Shown here piece after piece: positions 21,803 to 33,830 of a DNA stretch of 64,000 nt. Position numbers and translations under genes: made by a program. Positions within the stretch are counted from its first letter, which is position 1, and each line of letters opens with the position of its first letter. This DNA comes from Lunularia cruciata. Its lineage: Eukaryota > Streptophyta > Marchantiopsida > Lunulariales > Lunulariaceae. The stretch is taken from NCBI GenBank assembly GCA_948567375.1, contig OX419761.1, positions 21,614,243-21,678,242 of the forward strand, given 5' to 3'. Under the pieces are notes generated by a model that was given only the letters and a program-made list of their open reading frames with translations, did not search any database and had not been told where the DNA came from.

Positions 21803-24800
21803 TGTGACAACCCGGCAAATATCACTTTTGCGGTAATCGGGTAAGTAAAGTTCGTTCCCGCAGAGATACGAGTCAGAATTGGTCAAATACAAAGCAAAGT
21901 AACAATTTAAGTTCTTCTTGAGTTCTTCTTTAGTCTCTCAGGTAGAAACCACACCCAGAAGAGAGTAACAAGCACTGACTCGTAGTCTTATCACAAATTC
22001 ACACTCCTTAATCACAAATCCTTCAATTCTTTCCAAACAATCTTGATTGTGATGATTCAAGCTCTCCTGAAAACGGCACTTCACTGCAAAACGACTTCGC
22101 CTCAGAATTGTGTTCTACCCCTCCACTGAAGGCACAACTTCCTCGATCGAAATTGCTTCACATCAACTTCGCATTGCACTCACAAATGCAGAATACTACC
22201 AACACTACAATTCCTCTCAGATCTGTCAAGGCATTGCTTCGATTGCACTTCACTCAGGATCAAACACACTTAATGAAGATCAAGGCTGTGGAATCCAACA
22301 TCCAACAAGCACTCTGACTTGCACTTCAAATTTCTCCAAACATTCACAAACACAATTGCAAAGTTGATTCTCGGAATCAAGCTCAAGCAACGAGCACTAC
22401 TTCACAGCACTTTGCTTTATCTATTCTCAGAAATAATGAGCACAGACCAACAATTTCCTGCGAATGCCACTCTTAAGTAGTGAAGCAATTGACAGTTCTA
22501 ACAACTATACCGTTTCTACAACAACTGTTCTAACCTACAGATCCGAAATAACAATGCACCCCTTCATATTTGCCCCTTCAAATCTCAAATCGGTTACTAA
22601 TCCGATCCGATGTTTACTTCTTCTTTGGCTTTCAAACCCGAACCTGAAGTAATCTTACTTCCTACTACATTTTCCTCGGGTTTCACATCTCCTACATCTT
22701 CTACCAGATCTAGCAATTCTCTTTCCTGATCTGAAATTGCACTAGTGGGTAATCTATCTAACTCTTCATCCTTTGACCCACTCTTCTCTAATGTCTCTGA
22801 GGTCAACTCCAAAGACATTTGGATTCCTATGTTATCTACTTCGGGTTTTGCCTTAACATCCTGCCAAAGCTTTTCTAACTCTATTCTCACTAAGTCTAAT
22901 CTAATCGCAATATTGTCTTCTACTTCTAAGATCTTCCTGTCTACACGAGTTCTGAGACTTATCAACAAGGCATTCAAATCTGTATCTTTCGCTTATCTTC
23001 GCCTTGTCTCCTGCACCAACAACTTCAACTCGTGCAACCTTGTTTCTTCAATCCGAACGCTGGCTTCTGTACTTAACATTGCGTTCACTCTGAGGACTAT
23101 CTCCTTCAATGGCTCCAATCTTGTCTTTTGTTCTTGTTCCCGATCTGCAAGCCATTCCTCTCTGTACATCGCCAACTCTTCTTCAAACTCGGCCTTCACC
23201 GCTTCCTTCTCTTTCTCCTTCTGTACAATTTTCTCTTCCTGATTACGAAGTAACTCTCGTAATCTCTCTTCTTCTCTATACTGCACAAACAACTCTCTTT
23301 GCCAGAGTTGCTTCTTTTCCTCCATACTCTCCATCACTTGATCAAGCTCTTGGTCCTTTGATGCTACCCTCACCATAGCATGGATAAGCTCTACTCTTGA
23401 ATCAGCAAACAGCTGCTTCAAGATTTCAAATTCAGCTACTTGTCTCTCCCTTGCGATGTCACTCTTCCTTGCAAGATCCTCTCGATAGCTCACTTCTCTC
23501 TTCAGGTCTTTGATTACCTAACTTCTCTCTACTGCTTCCGCTTGTAGTACTTCTCTCTCCTTCTCACCTTGGGTTATACTCTTCTTCAACTCCGAGTTTT
23601 CTTCTTCTAATATCGCTTCCACCTGCAATACAGTCTTTACCTCTGGACAAGTCGACTGCATCTCCTTCTTCCTCTTCTCCAACTTCACCAACAGCGGGCA
23701 TACTACCTTCTGCATGTACTCTACTCCCTCACTGGCAACTTCTTCCTCCCATGGAGTAATTTCATGTTTCTCCTCATGTTCTTCTGATAAACGCCTTTGT
23801 TGCTGAAGTCTTTGTATCGGAATTGATGCCTCACTACTCGTGCTATCTTCTGCATCTGCTTTCACTTTACTCAGTCCCGCCTCACACTTTGCCTTACGTC
23901 TTGAGCAAACTCCTTGCTGTACTGCAATCTTCTTCTCCTCGAGCACCGGTACTTCGTCTTCCAGCGCCGAATTGTCTTTGGCTTCTACTTTGGCTTGCAC
24001 TTCTTCTTCGTATTCTTCAGCCGCTGGTGCCGAGGTCATTTCTCCACCATCTTCACTGTCACTACTAGTATCTCCACTCTGCAGTGTCAGCTAAGGTTCC
24101 TCCTCACGTTCCAAGTCCTCCGTCCTGAGCTCGGCTTCGCCTTCTGAGTCTTCATCTTCCGACTCAATCACCACCATATCTCGCCTCCGGTTATGTTTCC
24201 GCATCTTCCGAGGTTTCTTGTTTTCTTCGGCTTCTGCATGCCGAGTTCTCTTCTTCCTCGGGGTACTTACCACGACCTCCACGTTTTTCCCTGTCTTTGC
24301 ATAATAGTCGTCCGTGCTCCGGATTTGGAGAATGTATTGTTGCTCCTCCGCGTCGACTCCTCTTCTCAAGTCAGGATGGAAATGAGACACCATTCTATTG
24401 CGCTCCACCAAATTGAGCAAATTCAACCCGAGGTAGAAATGTGCTACAAATGGTACGATGTAGTGTGGAGGCAACTTATCCCACAGATTCCACACCATCT
24501 GCCTTGTTCTCCCGTGAAAGCACCTTCCCCAATTGATTGGTTCTCCTGCAAATAACTTGTGAAAGAACACCACTTGGTGTTTCATCACATAAGTGGTTCT
24601 CTCCGGCTTCAGGATGGCCATTAGTGCACTCACAATTCCTCTCCTCACAAGGTCTTTGTAGCTCTCAACTTTGTACCCATTCTTCGTTCTCTTCGACGAG
24701 AAGGCATCTCTCACCTCTTGCGTTTCTTGGGCTATCTCTCCTTTCCCCAAGAACGTGGCTCCTTGCTCCAAACCCGCCTCCTTCTCGAGTATGAGTCTCC

Positions 24801-25582
24801 AATCCGACTTTGTCCAGCAAGCCGGATTTCCTCTCTTCCCTTCTTCCTCGAGCCCATCGAGACACTTACTCTCAATGATTTCTGTCATGAATCCTGGAAA
24901 ACTTACATTCCAGTTCCATGCCAGAAAGGTGATCCGAAGTCGGCTCAAGACTTCAATCCTCACTACTACATCTAATTTCCGAATTGCATGATTTCTCACT
25001 GCAAAATTAGAGTTTTTCTTCCCTCCTCCCATCTCTTCTGCTTTCTTACTGTCTCTCGATTTCTCTCTTGCAACTTCTCCCTTGCGCACTAACCCGAGTA
25101 CAACTTTATTTCCCTTTCCCCGATCACCTACAAGACAACTTCTCAACGGCAAAGGAAAATTGCTCGACATTTTGTCATTGCAGTTTCGATTTTTATAGAG
25201 TTGCACTTCTTTGTCTTCCGTCGCTTTGAGTTTCTACTGAGAAATCACACCTCTTGCATGCACCTGTCACTATCAATCAACCTTTGCGCGTATGAGCCGC
25301 CAGTTTTGAAACGGCCCCTTCTTGAATTTCTCGCCCCGACGAAAGGTTGTTAGACTGTCTTTGCCTTGGGTTGAGCTCCCCTCGATCCAAAGACAATTTA
25401 CTTTGTATGGTATCCTGACAGGGCATTTCCGAGGACTTCGCCTTATGACCCGAAGTCACTTTACTTTGGGTTTCATCCCAAAGACACTTTTCTTCACCTT
25501 CTTCGGCCATATAGGCGCAATCCGACCTCTCTATACACTTCTTCTCCTTTATTTTGAAAAAACAAAAAATGTGGGCACCACA
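21803..25582 (-). repeat. A1 5' LTR
   Basis: This LTR is 3780 bp, adjacent to the primer site, so it is the 5' LTR. It is collinear with 11867-15631. A TATA-like CTACTTAAG lies at 22472-22480 on the minus strand, downstream of the U3 frame. Confidence 0.95.
22597..25170 (-). pseudogene. U3-borne ORF in the A1 5' LTR, three stops
   Basis: This is the partner of the intact frame at 12661-15219, with the same start (MSSNFP, 25168-25170) and a matching end (NIGSD and stop at 22597-22599). Three in-frame stops break it: TAG at 24091-24093 (a Glu codon in the intact copy), TAG at 23518-23520 (Gln) and TAA at 22993-22995 (Gln). The remaining sequence is in one frame. The copy sits upstream of the element's own promoter, so it is not part of the genomic RNA. 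The TAG at 24091 is also found at the same codon in the A2 5' LTR. Confidence 0.85.
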
Positions 25583-25587
25583 ATGTG

Positions 25588-26260
25588 TGTGGTATTATGA
25601 TACTTTTCTTAGTATTACAAACACTTGAGAGATATTATTTATATAGAGATAAAGGATGGTTCTACATTAGTCATGATTAGCTAAAGTTAGTCATAGCTAA
25701 GATAGTGGGGACCTTACTTTAGAGGAAGTGGAAAATATGAGCACCACTATTTTGAATTCTAATGTGCTGACTTGGTATTATTTATAGGTGTTTGGCTTTG
25801 AGGAAAGAGTTGAGAACTCTTGGGCCTGCAAGCCTTTTTATTTTGGATTCTTGTATAGTCCAAGGATATAGCCAATGTGAAGGAATCCTTGACTTAGTGG
25901 TTGGGTCAAGATAAGATCACATGCTTAGTGGAATATGCCTATGTGGATGAATATTCCTTTATACTTTTTGACTTTATTTGAATTTTAGCCTAGTAACTTG
26001 AGTTACTTTAGTAATTAGTAACTTTGGTGTGTAACTATTTTACAAGTATATAAACTAGGGGTGAGGAGGTACTCATCATCCTTTCATTTGCAACTATCTC
26101 TCTCTCTCATTGAGTTCTATAGTTAGCAATGCCTTGAGTCCTGGAGTGTTAGCCTTGGAGGAGTATAATGGAGGTGGGATTCCTTGCCTTCTTAGTCCAT
26201 GGTGCGCTACCATAATAGCCATCAGAGGTTCATCCCAAGTGAAAGATAGGCCAGCTCATA
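25588..26260 (+). repeat. B1 3' LTR, second piece
   Basis: After the duplicated ATGTG (25583-25587) the B LTR resumes with TGTGGTATTATG and runs through the TATA box near 26047 to CCAGCTCATA, where the final ACA has become ATA. GAGC follows at 26261, matching 1558-1561. A CT-repeat in the leader (TCTCTCTCTC near 26097) is longer than in the 5' LTR. Confidence 0.9.
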
Positions 26261-27955
26261 GAGCAGCGTAGGATGCACCTAATAGGCATCATTATTTGGA
26301 GGCATGATTATAATAGGCACTTGTGAGCCTTGTGCCTATTGAGATGATTTAGGTACATGTTAGGGTGATGGATCTAGTGGACATGGTATTCTTGCAACGT
26401 AGCCAATAACTATTAGTAAGAGTGGTCTCCTTGGGGTCCATCCAAGTGAGTATGGCTTACTTGAGTTACACGCTTGGTCTACTTGGGATGTAGCTAGAGG
26501 ACGTATGGAGCTTCTAACTAGAGCAGAGAGAGTTTTCCGCATTGAGGTTGGAGGCATGACATTATTATTCCCAACAGCTAGGTGAAGCAATCAATTAGTG
26601 CATCTTCCACTCCTACATTAGTTACAAAGATACTTGGGAGCCAAATATTGGACCCAAGCATACAAGAGGAGAAAGATAGGAAGTTTGAAGGTTTTTGAGT
26701 AGCTACACTAGTTATTTTGCCTTAATTACAAAAGATTTGGGTGCTTTGAAAGGACTTGGTATTTATATTGAGCTAACTAGTGATACACCAATTTTTTGAT
26801 GTCCTTATAGATATAGTGATATGGAGATAATATTGATTTAGAGCTAAAATAGAGACCTTTTTGAGGTTGGTTTGGTAGAGATTTCACATGGAGAGGATGA
26901 TTTAGCTCTAGTGATACAGCCAAGAAGGATATGCATAGCAACTACACAAATAGGTGGATGTGTGGAGATTACCATCCTATCAATCAATAATTAGGGCTGA
27001 TAGGTATGCCATGCCTACACTAGGGGAGATCTTTGTGTGATTGGGCATGCAAAAGTCTTCAAGACTTTGGATCTTCAAGCAAGGTATCATCAATTGCCAA
27101 TCAAGGAGGGGAGAAAGTCCAAAGATAATATTTTGGGATATTGATTCTCACGGCAAGGATGTATTACATTAGTGGATGTTCTTACCATTTGGGTTAAAGA
27201 ATGCTCAGTGTTGAGTTCCCAAGGGTCATAGATAGAATCCTAGTAGGATTGGATTTGCTAGGTGCTATATTGAAGATAGTTTGGTCTATAACACTATTAT
27301 GGAAGAGCATGAGAGACATTTGTTAGAGGTATCTGAGGGGTTCAGATCTCATGTATTAAATTACATCTTGGGAAGTGTAGATTCTTCCATGAGCATTCTG
27401 AGTATTTGGGTTACACTATCTACCCTAGAGGACTTAGTGCCATTGCCAAGGCCTTGATAAAATTGACCTAGCTTACGCAAGAGTGGTGTTGGGGAGATAA
27501 GCAAGAGAGCTTTTATAAAGCTCAAGGAGAGGTTGAGATCTAACCCTATTCTTGAGAGACAGATTAGAGGAAGACCATTTGAGGTTCATATTGATTGGAG
27601 TATATTGGAGCTTGGAGTAGTGCTCACCTAGTAGGATAATGAGGGGAAGGAGTTAGTGGTGGCTTTTGCTAGTTCATATAATGCTTGATAGTAATATGGG
27701 CAATAGCACATTTCCAATGTAACCTATCTAGTAACTCCTTCACTCTCATTGTTGATCATCAACCACTAAAGTGGTTGATGAAATCCGATAATCTTTCAAG
27801 GAAGATTGTATGATAGGCTCTAAGTTTAGAGGAGTATATTTTCACAATTATTCATAGACCTAGAGTGGTGAATTTTGATGGGTTGAGTAGATGGGTAGAT
27901 AGGTTGAGTGGAAACCCATGTCCCAACTAGTGAGATCAGACTAAAGCATGTTGGC

Positions 27956-27995
<40 letters not shown>

Positions 27996-29090
27996 TGAGG
28001 CCTTGGTGGTATCTCTCTCAACAGATACAAGAAGAGTTGTCAAGGACACAAAATTTAGAGGATGGAGATATTGTACAAGTTAGTGAGACATTCATGATGA
28101 TATCTTAGTGATGGACTATCTTTGCACTAGTGTTGTGAGCGCCATTGTTGGTGCCAAGAGAGAGATCATGTTCTTTAGCAAACCATGCGGATTAGATTGT
28201 AAGGCATACACCTTCTTCTTGTATGGGAGGATTGTAGAGTGCAAGTAGTACCACTTCTATCTCAAAGACCATAGTTGGTAAGTCATGTTCTTGAGGAGCT
28301 AGGACATTTTGGTTGCATGTTATGCAAACCAATATATAGTAGCTTGTTGCCAAATATGTAGTTTGTGACCAAGTTAGAGCATCATTTCATGCTCTTATGT
28401 CATTGTATCATCCATTATTTATCATGAGATTGAGTTACCATTAGAATTTGGACTTTGCTAGACCTTGTCTATTGACTGTGAGACATTATCAATACATTTT
28501 AGTTATGGTGGAGCACTTCTCTAAGTGGATTGAGTTGGTGGCACTTTGTGACAAGTCTAGTGAAGGGATGACTTACTTGTTTTGAGATTGGGTTCTTAGT
28601 CATGTTGGTGCACCAGTTGAGGTTTTAGTTGATCAGGGTATACAATTCTTGGGAGAGTTTCAAGTCTAGTGTGACAAGGCTTTGATTGACCATCATACTA
28701 CCTCCCTAGATCACCCTAAAGCAGATGGCTTAGCAAAGAGAGTGGTTTAGACAATGAAGAAAGGATTGCATAAGTATGGTTTGAAAAGAGGCCACTTGAG
28801 AAATTGGGATCTCCAATTGCCTTGGTTGGCCATGGGCTATTGGTTTAGCAAGCAAGCTTCCTTAGCATCCTTCTCTCCTTAACTTTTACTCTATAAAAAA
28901 GATCCAAATTTACCTGTAACCCTTTTCATGATGTTATTGTAGTTTTCAACTTAGATGATATAGATATGTAAGTGAGTGCATGTTCTCAATAAGTAGAGAT
29001 CTTTTGGAAAGTGATGTTGATGTCCTTTGAGAACTTAGTGTTTTCTAAGCATAGGGATACCTTATGGTATGCTAATATTCAAGGAGGAGG
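26261..29090 (+). pseudogene. pol: Element X, decayed Ty3/gypsy pol
   Basis: No long frame survives, but conserved motifs appear in order across the three forward frames. RT entry (PYRYSDMEII near 26810-26835) is followed by AKVFKTLDLQARYHQLP (27045-27100), LGYTIYPRGLSA (27400-27440), RNase H pieces (FEVHIDWSILELG near 27580, IVDHQPLKWLMKSDNLSRKIV near 27752, and FDGLSR near 27875), and an integrase core (YILVMVEHFSKWIELVAL near 28490, VLVDQGIQFLGEF near 28625, KADGLAKRVV near 28720). CG dinucleotides are rare. This is the oldest recognisable element in the window and the host of B1. The integrase glutamate position is a lysine. Confidence 0.75.
27959..27989. repeat. (TA)n microsatellite
   Basis: About 14 uninterrupted TA units followed by GTATGTAT, inside the X pol remains. 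It looks like ordinary replication slippage. Confidence 0.95.
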
Positions 29091-30410
29091 TTATAGACCC
29101 TCAATCCATTGATTTCTTGTACATGACTATATATATCTACACCAAATTGCACCAATGATATTTTATATTACTATAGGCCTATCTTGAGAGTGCATGAGGT
29201 TTTTTCCTTTTGCAGTCCTCATGTTAGAAGGACATGATGGTGTTGTTTGGAAGGATTGTGTGCACAATTGTGTGCCATGCCACTTCCCAAACATTGATGG
29301 CATTATAGATCCAAGCTTAGCACTTATGTATGTATGCTTACGATGTATGTTATGTGGCTCTTCTAGTGGAGTTGCTACTACTCATGGTGTGTGATAGTTG
29401 TTTGAGAGGATAGCATATGGTATGTTTGACCACTCCTCTCACAATGGTTCTTCTAAGGATAGTGGTTATGCCCTAGATATCCTTGACCTATAGCTAGTTC
29501 ATCCTTTATGTGGTATAGATTGCAAACAAGCAACTAACGATGGGGCTCAATAGCACCCGGCCTCTTGATCTTGGTCCACCGTAAGGCATATCATATACTT
29601 AGAATAGATGGCTATTTGGAGTTAGAGGAACCTAACCACTAGCTCAGGGGGAAATTATAGCACTTTAGAGTTCATGTATGATTTATATGTGAGTTGTGCT
29701 TCTATAGCGTAGTTTGTTGACAATGATGTATGTTGTGTAGCAATGTATATATGTGCAACAATTGTCATGATATTTGTAGCAACAAAGCTAGTTTACTCAA
29801 AAACTAGAGTGGTAGTATTGTCAGTCATAGTTATTTTGGTAGTTGCTCATGGACTATTTGAAGGCAGTCATATTTCATGTTAGGACCCGCCATCACTTAT
29901 ATGTTGTAAGTGGTACCATTAGGGCTGGACACCTAGGTCAAGCAAAGGAGAACTTTTGAAGAGCTCACTTTTTTATGTTGAGCCTTTGAGTTCTTGGCTA
30001 TGGTGGTTAAAGACCGACAAGCTACACTTGGAGTCTCTTAGCTAGAATGGATGTGGCTTGATTGTAATCAATGCACATTTTTTGGCAGATTGTTGAATGG
30101 AAGATCAAGTAAAAATTTGATTTGAATGGGAAAATGAACTGATTATTGTGGTACTTTAGAGTTCATGTATAACTTATGTGTGAGTTGTGCTTCTATAGTG
30201 TATGATGTTGATAGTGATGTATGTTGTGTAGCATCATATATACACATGACATAAGATAAAGTAGATTTCAATAAATGTGTAGCCATGACTCATGTTGTCA
30301 ATGAGCACTACACATGAGTTTTAAAAGGCAGATGGCAATCCTTGTGGGAATAGCGAGTTCAATTGAAAGGTGACAAGAGTAAAAATCTTAATCTTTTTGA
30401 GTTAAATCAA
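29091..30410. repeat. LTR-like repeated segments between X and D1
   Basis: A purine run (AAGGAGGAGG, 29080-29090) precedes TTATAGACC, which may be the decayed start of the X 3' LTR. A second purine run (CAGGGGGAAA near 29645-29655) precedes TTATAGCACTTTAGAG. About 100 bp from 29655 onward (CTTTAGAGTTCATGTAT..., then GTTGTGCTTCTATAG, ATGTATGTTGTGTAGCA) recur at about 30145-30240. The two copies are about 490 bp apart and in the same orientation, as in two LTR copies lying next to each other. No protein is recognisable. The frame 29194-29394 has no known motif. Confidence 0.45.
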
Positions 30411-30980
30411 TGTGTGTATAATTTTACATAACTTTTTTTTATCCATAGAGTAGACATGTGGGAAGAAGAGGAATTTTTAAAGGAAGAATATTTAATAATA
30501 TGGAGTTAGTAGACAAATCAGCAGAGGCTAATAAGTGAGTAAAATAAGCCAAATATAATTAAGAGTTGTAAGAATGTTCTAGAAACATCTAGGAAGCTCC
30601 TTGGTCAAATGTTCTAGAAACATCTAGGAAGCTCCTTGGTCAAATGTTCTAGAAGCACTTTAGAAGCTTCTTAGTACCTTTCAAGGATTGGGTAACTTGC
30701 TCATGAACTTAATGACTAGCTTAGCTTGTACACTAGGTAAGCAATTTTTAGAAAGAAGCTTTTTTGGCAACTTCTCAGGTAACTTAACTTGCACTCCGAG
30801 AAGGCAACTTTGATAGAGTAATTTCCTTAGAAGCATCTAAAGAGCCTTGTATTGCTTTGCTATAAATACCAAATCCCAAACTCATGGTAGGAATTTGGAG
30901 TTTTCATCACTTGCACCTTTCCTAATATGACTTTCCATTCCAACCTTCCATTATCTTATTTCTCTACTTGATCTTTTACA
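30411..30980 (+). repeat. D1 5' LTR (left end uncertain)
   Basis: The last ~500 bp align with 35330-35401 plus 36129-36508, for example GGAGTTAGTAGACAAATC against GGAGTTTACAAAAAATTT, and the AAGCTTCTTGG-type repeats that follow. The right end is fixed by the primer site that comes next. The left end is a guess. Confidence 0.55.
30574..30650 (+). repeat. 35-bp tandem duplication in the D1 LTR
   Basis: Two identical 35-bp units (30574-30608 and 30609-30643), starting ATGTTCTAGAAACATC, are followed by a partial third. The identity of two units in an otherwise decayed LTR implies a recent slippage event. Confidence 0.95.
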
Positions 30981-30981
30981 T

Positions 30982-30996
30982 TGGTATCAAAGTAAG
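30982..30996 (+). other. D1 primer-binding site, tRNA-iMet
   Basis: TGGTATCAAAGTAAG starts two bases after the LTR. It matches the plant initiator-methionine primer site TGGTATCAGAGC with few changes. Confidence 0.75.
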
Positions 30997-30999
30997 AAT

Positions 31000-31930
31000 G
31001 TGATGGATGGAATCTATGTACCATCTTACTTGATTGTTGAAATAGAGTAATTATGATGGTGAACTATATGAAAAATTGAAAAGAGTTGCATTTCAAAAAG
31101 GAGAAGATCAAGTGCAATTTATATAACCAGAGGTCTTTGAAAGCAAGAATCTATCAAAAGCAATATAGAATTTTGTGTTTGATGGTGAGCACTATTGTGC
31201 AACTACAAATCTTGTAGATGATTAGAAGCAAATCTTCTTTGCTTCAAGTCAATTAGATAGAGCGGAAAATCTATGGTAGGGAATTAGAGTGAAGAAAACT
31301 CAATGGTAGTTTATTGTTCCAATTTCAATATGAGAGTTCAAGAGTACAATCATTGGATGATTCCAAGTTATGAATATTGCACAAGCTGCACAAGATTGAT
31401 TGGTAGATTGGCTCAATGACACATTATATTTCTCATATCCGCAACACCATGATGTTGATTTTGACCATACAAGAAGGTAAAGCTTTGGATCACTTTGTGA
31501 GAGGCTCAAAATCACACACCAAATTGGAAGTAACCATGTGTGAACCAAAGCATCTAAAAGAAGCCATGCAAATAGTTGAGCGCTTTGACTCCTTGGTTAC
31601 CAAAAATATGGGCTTGACCTAGACCTTCACAAAATAGGCAAACACACCATGCACAAGTAGACGAGCTAGCATCAATGGAGATTGATGACATCCAACAAAG
31701 ACTTGGCACAAAAGACCAAGAGCAATTATAACAAAATAGTGGTTGCTTTTATTATTGCCAAATTAGACATTGCATTATAGAATGTCCACTCTGAAATAGA
31801 TAACCTTGACCAATTACCCAAATTGAGTTTGTAGAACACAATGATCAAGGAAATGAAGAAACTTAATAGGAGATATCAAGCCACTTATTGGCAACTTGAT
31901 TAATTTAAACAAGATTGAAGACTCAACCTA
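31000..31930 (+). pseudogene. gag: D1 gag remnant
   Basis: Scattered frames cover a capsid-like region (31416-31622 includes LKEAMQIVERFDSL). At 31741-31788 there is a decayed zinc knuckle reading GCFYYCQIRHCIIECPL, with one extra residue between the first two cysteines and the histidine and last cysteine correctly spaced. Gag function is inferred from position and the knuckle. Confidence 0.55.
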
Positions 31931-33830
31931 TGCAAGTTTGATTCACTTGGAAGGTATGATATTTGATTGTGATTGTAAATTTTGGTTGATTATGGAAGTT
32001 TTAAAATTTCCATGTCTATGTAATCAGTAAAGAAGTAAGATATTCATATAAAGAAATAAGATATTCATATATAGCTAATATTATATAACAAGTTGATAAT
32101 GGCAGATGGTAAAAAGGGTTCTACATTCTAAATCTCAAAATTTGTTACATTCAAGATGAGGAAGGAGTATTCCAAGTATATGAGATTTATAGTCACTTCC
32201 TAACACTAGATATCATTCTAGGTAATCTTTGGCTTGAATGTCATAAGGTTCAATTTGATTAAACCCAATAATAAATTCAACTTCAACACCAAGATAAGAA
32301 TTGCCAATTAAGTTGTTTGACACCTTTGAGTAAAACATCTAAGAATAATCAATTCCAAGATGGGAAGTTTTCCAATATAGTATAGCAATTTAGAGTAAGC
32401 TTTGAAGGAAGTTATCCTTATCTTTGTAGTGTGGATCAAACCTATTGTGCAATGGGACTTTGATAAGGATCAAAAGCTAGTGGTTGATAACATAGTTCAA
32501 TAATTTGCGTATATATCTTTGGATAACCTTTCAAAGGAGTAACCTTCTGAACAAATAATCCCTTCAAGATTGAGCTATTACCAAGTAGTACTCACATGAG
32601 CAAACCAATCTATCAACTCTCACCAAAGGAATTAGAGAAACTTTGAACAAAGTTGATCAAGTTGTTGAAGAAGGATTTCATGTGACAAAGTATATCTCTA
32701 TGGGAAGCACTAGTACTCTTTGTACCAAAGAAGAATGCAGTGCTTTTATTCTATATTGATTATTATGGCCTTAATAAATAAACCATGAAGCATGAGTATC
32801 CCTTGCTCCAATTGATGACTTGTTGGATCATTTAAGTGGACCACAATACTTCTCAAAGTTAGATCTACAAAGTAACTATTAGCATGTCAAGAAGATGTGA
32901 AAACCATAACCTTTCACATAAGGAATGTGCATTTTGAATGGAGAGTTTTACCTTTGAGGCTTATAATGCTCTAGCAATTTTCATGGATCAAATGCTTTGA
33001 GTGTTAGAAAGGCAATTGGATCAATATATGATGATGTTCTTGGATGATATTTTATTTTATAATCAGATGGAAGTTAAACATATGAATCATGTACAAGAAG
33101 TCTTACAATGACTATATCAATGGAAGTCTTACTAGAAGAAGTCAAAGTGGGCTTTTTGGTATAAGGAGGTTGCTTTCTTGGGTCATAAGGTCTCAACAAA
33201 AGAGATCAAGATGAAAGATGAGAAAATCAAGTCCATTATCAATTGGCCTACTCCTAAGGCACAAAAGCTACTGATAAATCATCCACTATGATATTCATGT
33301 GGTGCCACCATTTGACCAATCATTTGGAAAAAACATCAAGCTTTGCATGGAACACAAAACACAAATAATAATTCAAGAAATTGAATTATAGTCCTCACAA
33401 CCCATCCTCCAACCATGCAATCCTCAACTACCTTGTGTGGTTGATTTTGATGCTTCTAACTTTACCATTGAATTTGTGTTACAACAAGAATTTACAAGTA
33501 CCTTACATCCCATTGCCTTTGTATTTAATTGACTAAAAATAGCAAAAAAGAATTAATTCTACCAAAGATCAAAAAAAATTGGCAATGGTAAAAAGACATT
33601 ATTTCTTCCAAAAACAAGTGATCATGCAAACCAATCACAAACCTTTGTTGTAGACCTTACATTTGGAACATGTGAAGAGTCGGAAAAATTGATAGGAGGA
33701 ACAACTATAATTATTCAACATCAAACATCAAACCCCAAACCCCATAGGTTCCATGTCATTCCCAATGCCTTATCTCATCATATGAGATAAGGCATTGGGA
33801 GTGCCTTGATTTTAAGGTTCTTCTTGAATC
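31931..33830 (+). pseudogene. pol: D1 protease, RT and RNase H remnants
   Basis: The protease region ends with a frame reading DIILGNLWLECHKVQFD (near 32208-32258). The RT region starts near 32600 with LSPKELEKL and REALVLFVPKKNA, then YIDYYGLNK, MKHEYPLL, IDDLLDHLSGPQYFSKLDLQSNY and, after breaks, MMFLDDILFYNQM near 33030-33065 (the catalytic FLDD). RNase H pieces follow (CVDFDASNFTIEFVLQQE near 33430-33490). The protein is of the same kind as D2 at 37235-38829. There are many stops and shifts. Confidence 0.75.
33760..33800. repeat. Perfect 19-bp inverted repeat, 3-nt loop
   Basis: The left arm 33760-33778 and right arm 33782-33800 are exact reverse complements, with loop CAT. The arm contains the coding strand for the end of RNase H. 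A perfect hairpin in strongly decayed sequence suggests a recent template-switch mutation, not a regulatory site. Confidence 0.95.

Larger units (their letters stand above)
11867..25582 (-). mobile_element. Element A1, complete giant-LTR Ty3/gypsy retrotransposon
   Basis: A1 is 13,716 bp on the minus strand, flanked by the perfect duplication ATGTG (11862-11866 and 25583-25587), inserted in the B1 3' LTR. The 5' LTR is 21803-25582 (3780 bp) and the 3' LTR is 11867-15631 (3765 bp), so LTRs make up over half of the element. The primer site (21778-21795) matches tRNA-Asp with one mismatch. The internal 6.2 kb encodes Gag with three zinc knuckles, protease, RT, RNase H and integrase, and the polypurine tract abuts the pol stop. 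Each LTR carries an ORF of about 850 codons in U3, open in the 3' LTR and broken in the 5' LTR. Gag-Pol has stops, so A1 is not autonomous now. Confidence 0.95.
1562..26260 (+). mobile_element. Element B1, Ty3/gypsy LTR retrotransposon carrying two insertions
   Basis: B1 is a complete but decayed element on the + strand. It has a 5' LTR (1562-2246), a degenerate tRNA-Asp-like primer site, a long leader, gag, protease, RT, RNase H and integrase, and a 3' LTR in two pieces (11844-11866 and 25588-26260). It is flanked by GAGC on both sides. Two later insertions split it: an A-prime solo LTR at 4301-8036 in gag, and the complete A1 element at 11867-25582 in the 3' LTR. Its own sequence without these is about 7.2 kb. 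RT wording such as MPFGLCNAP fits the OTA (Athila/Tat) side of Ty3/gypsy better than chromoviruses. Almost every domain has stops or frameshifts, so it is inactive. Confidence 0.9.

Noticed and set aside
27959-27989. TA repeat as an origin or regulatory element
   Set aside because: It is a plain microsatellite in dead sequence with no other signal.
29194-29394. Small host gene of 66 codons, CxxC-like content
   Set aside because: The cysteines have no recognisable pattern and the frame lies between decayed elements with no promoter or conservation evidence.
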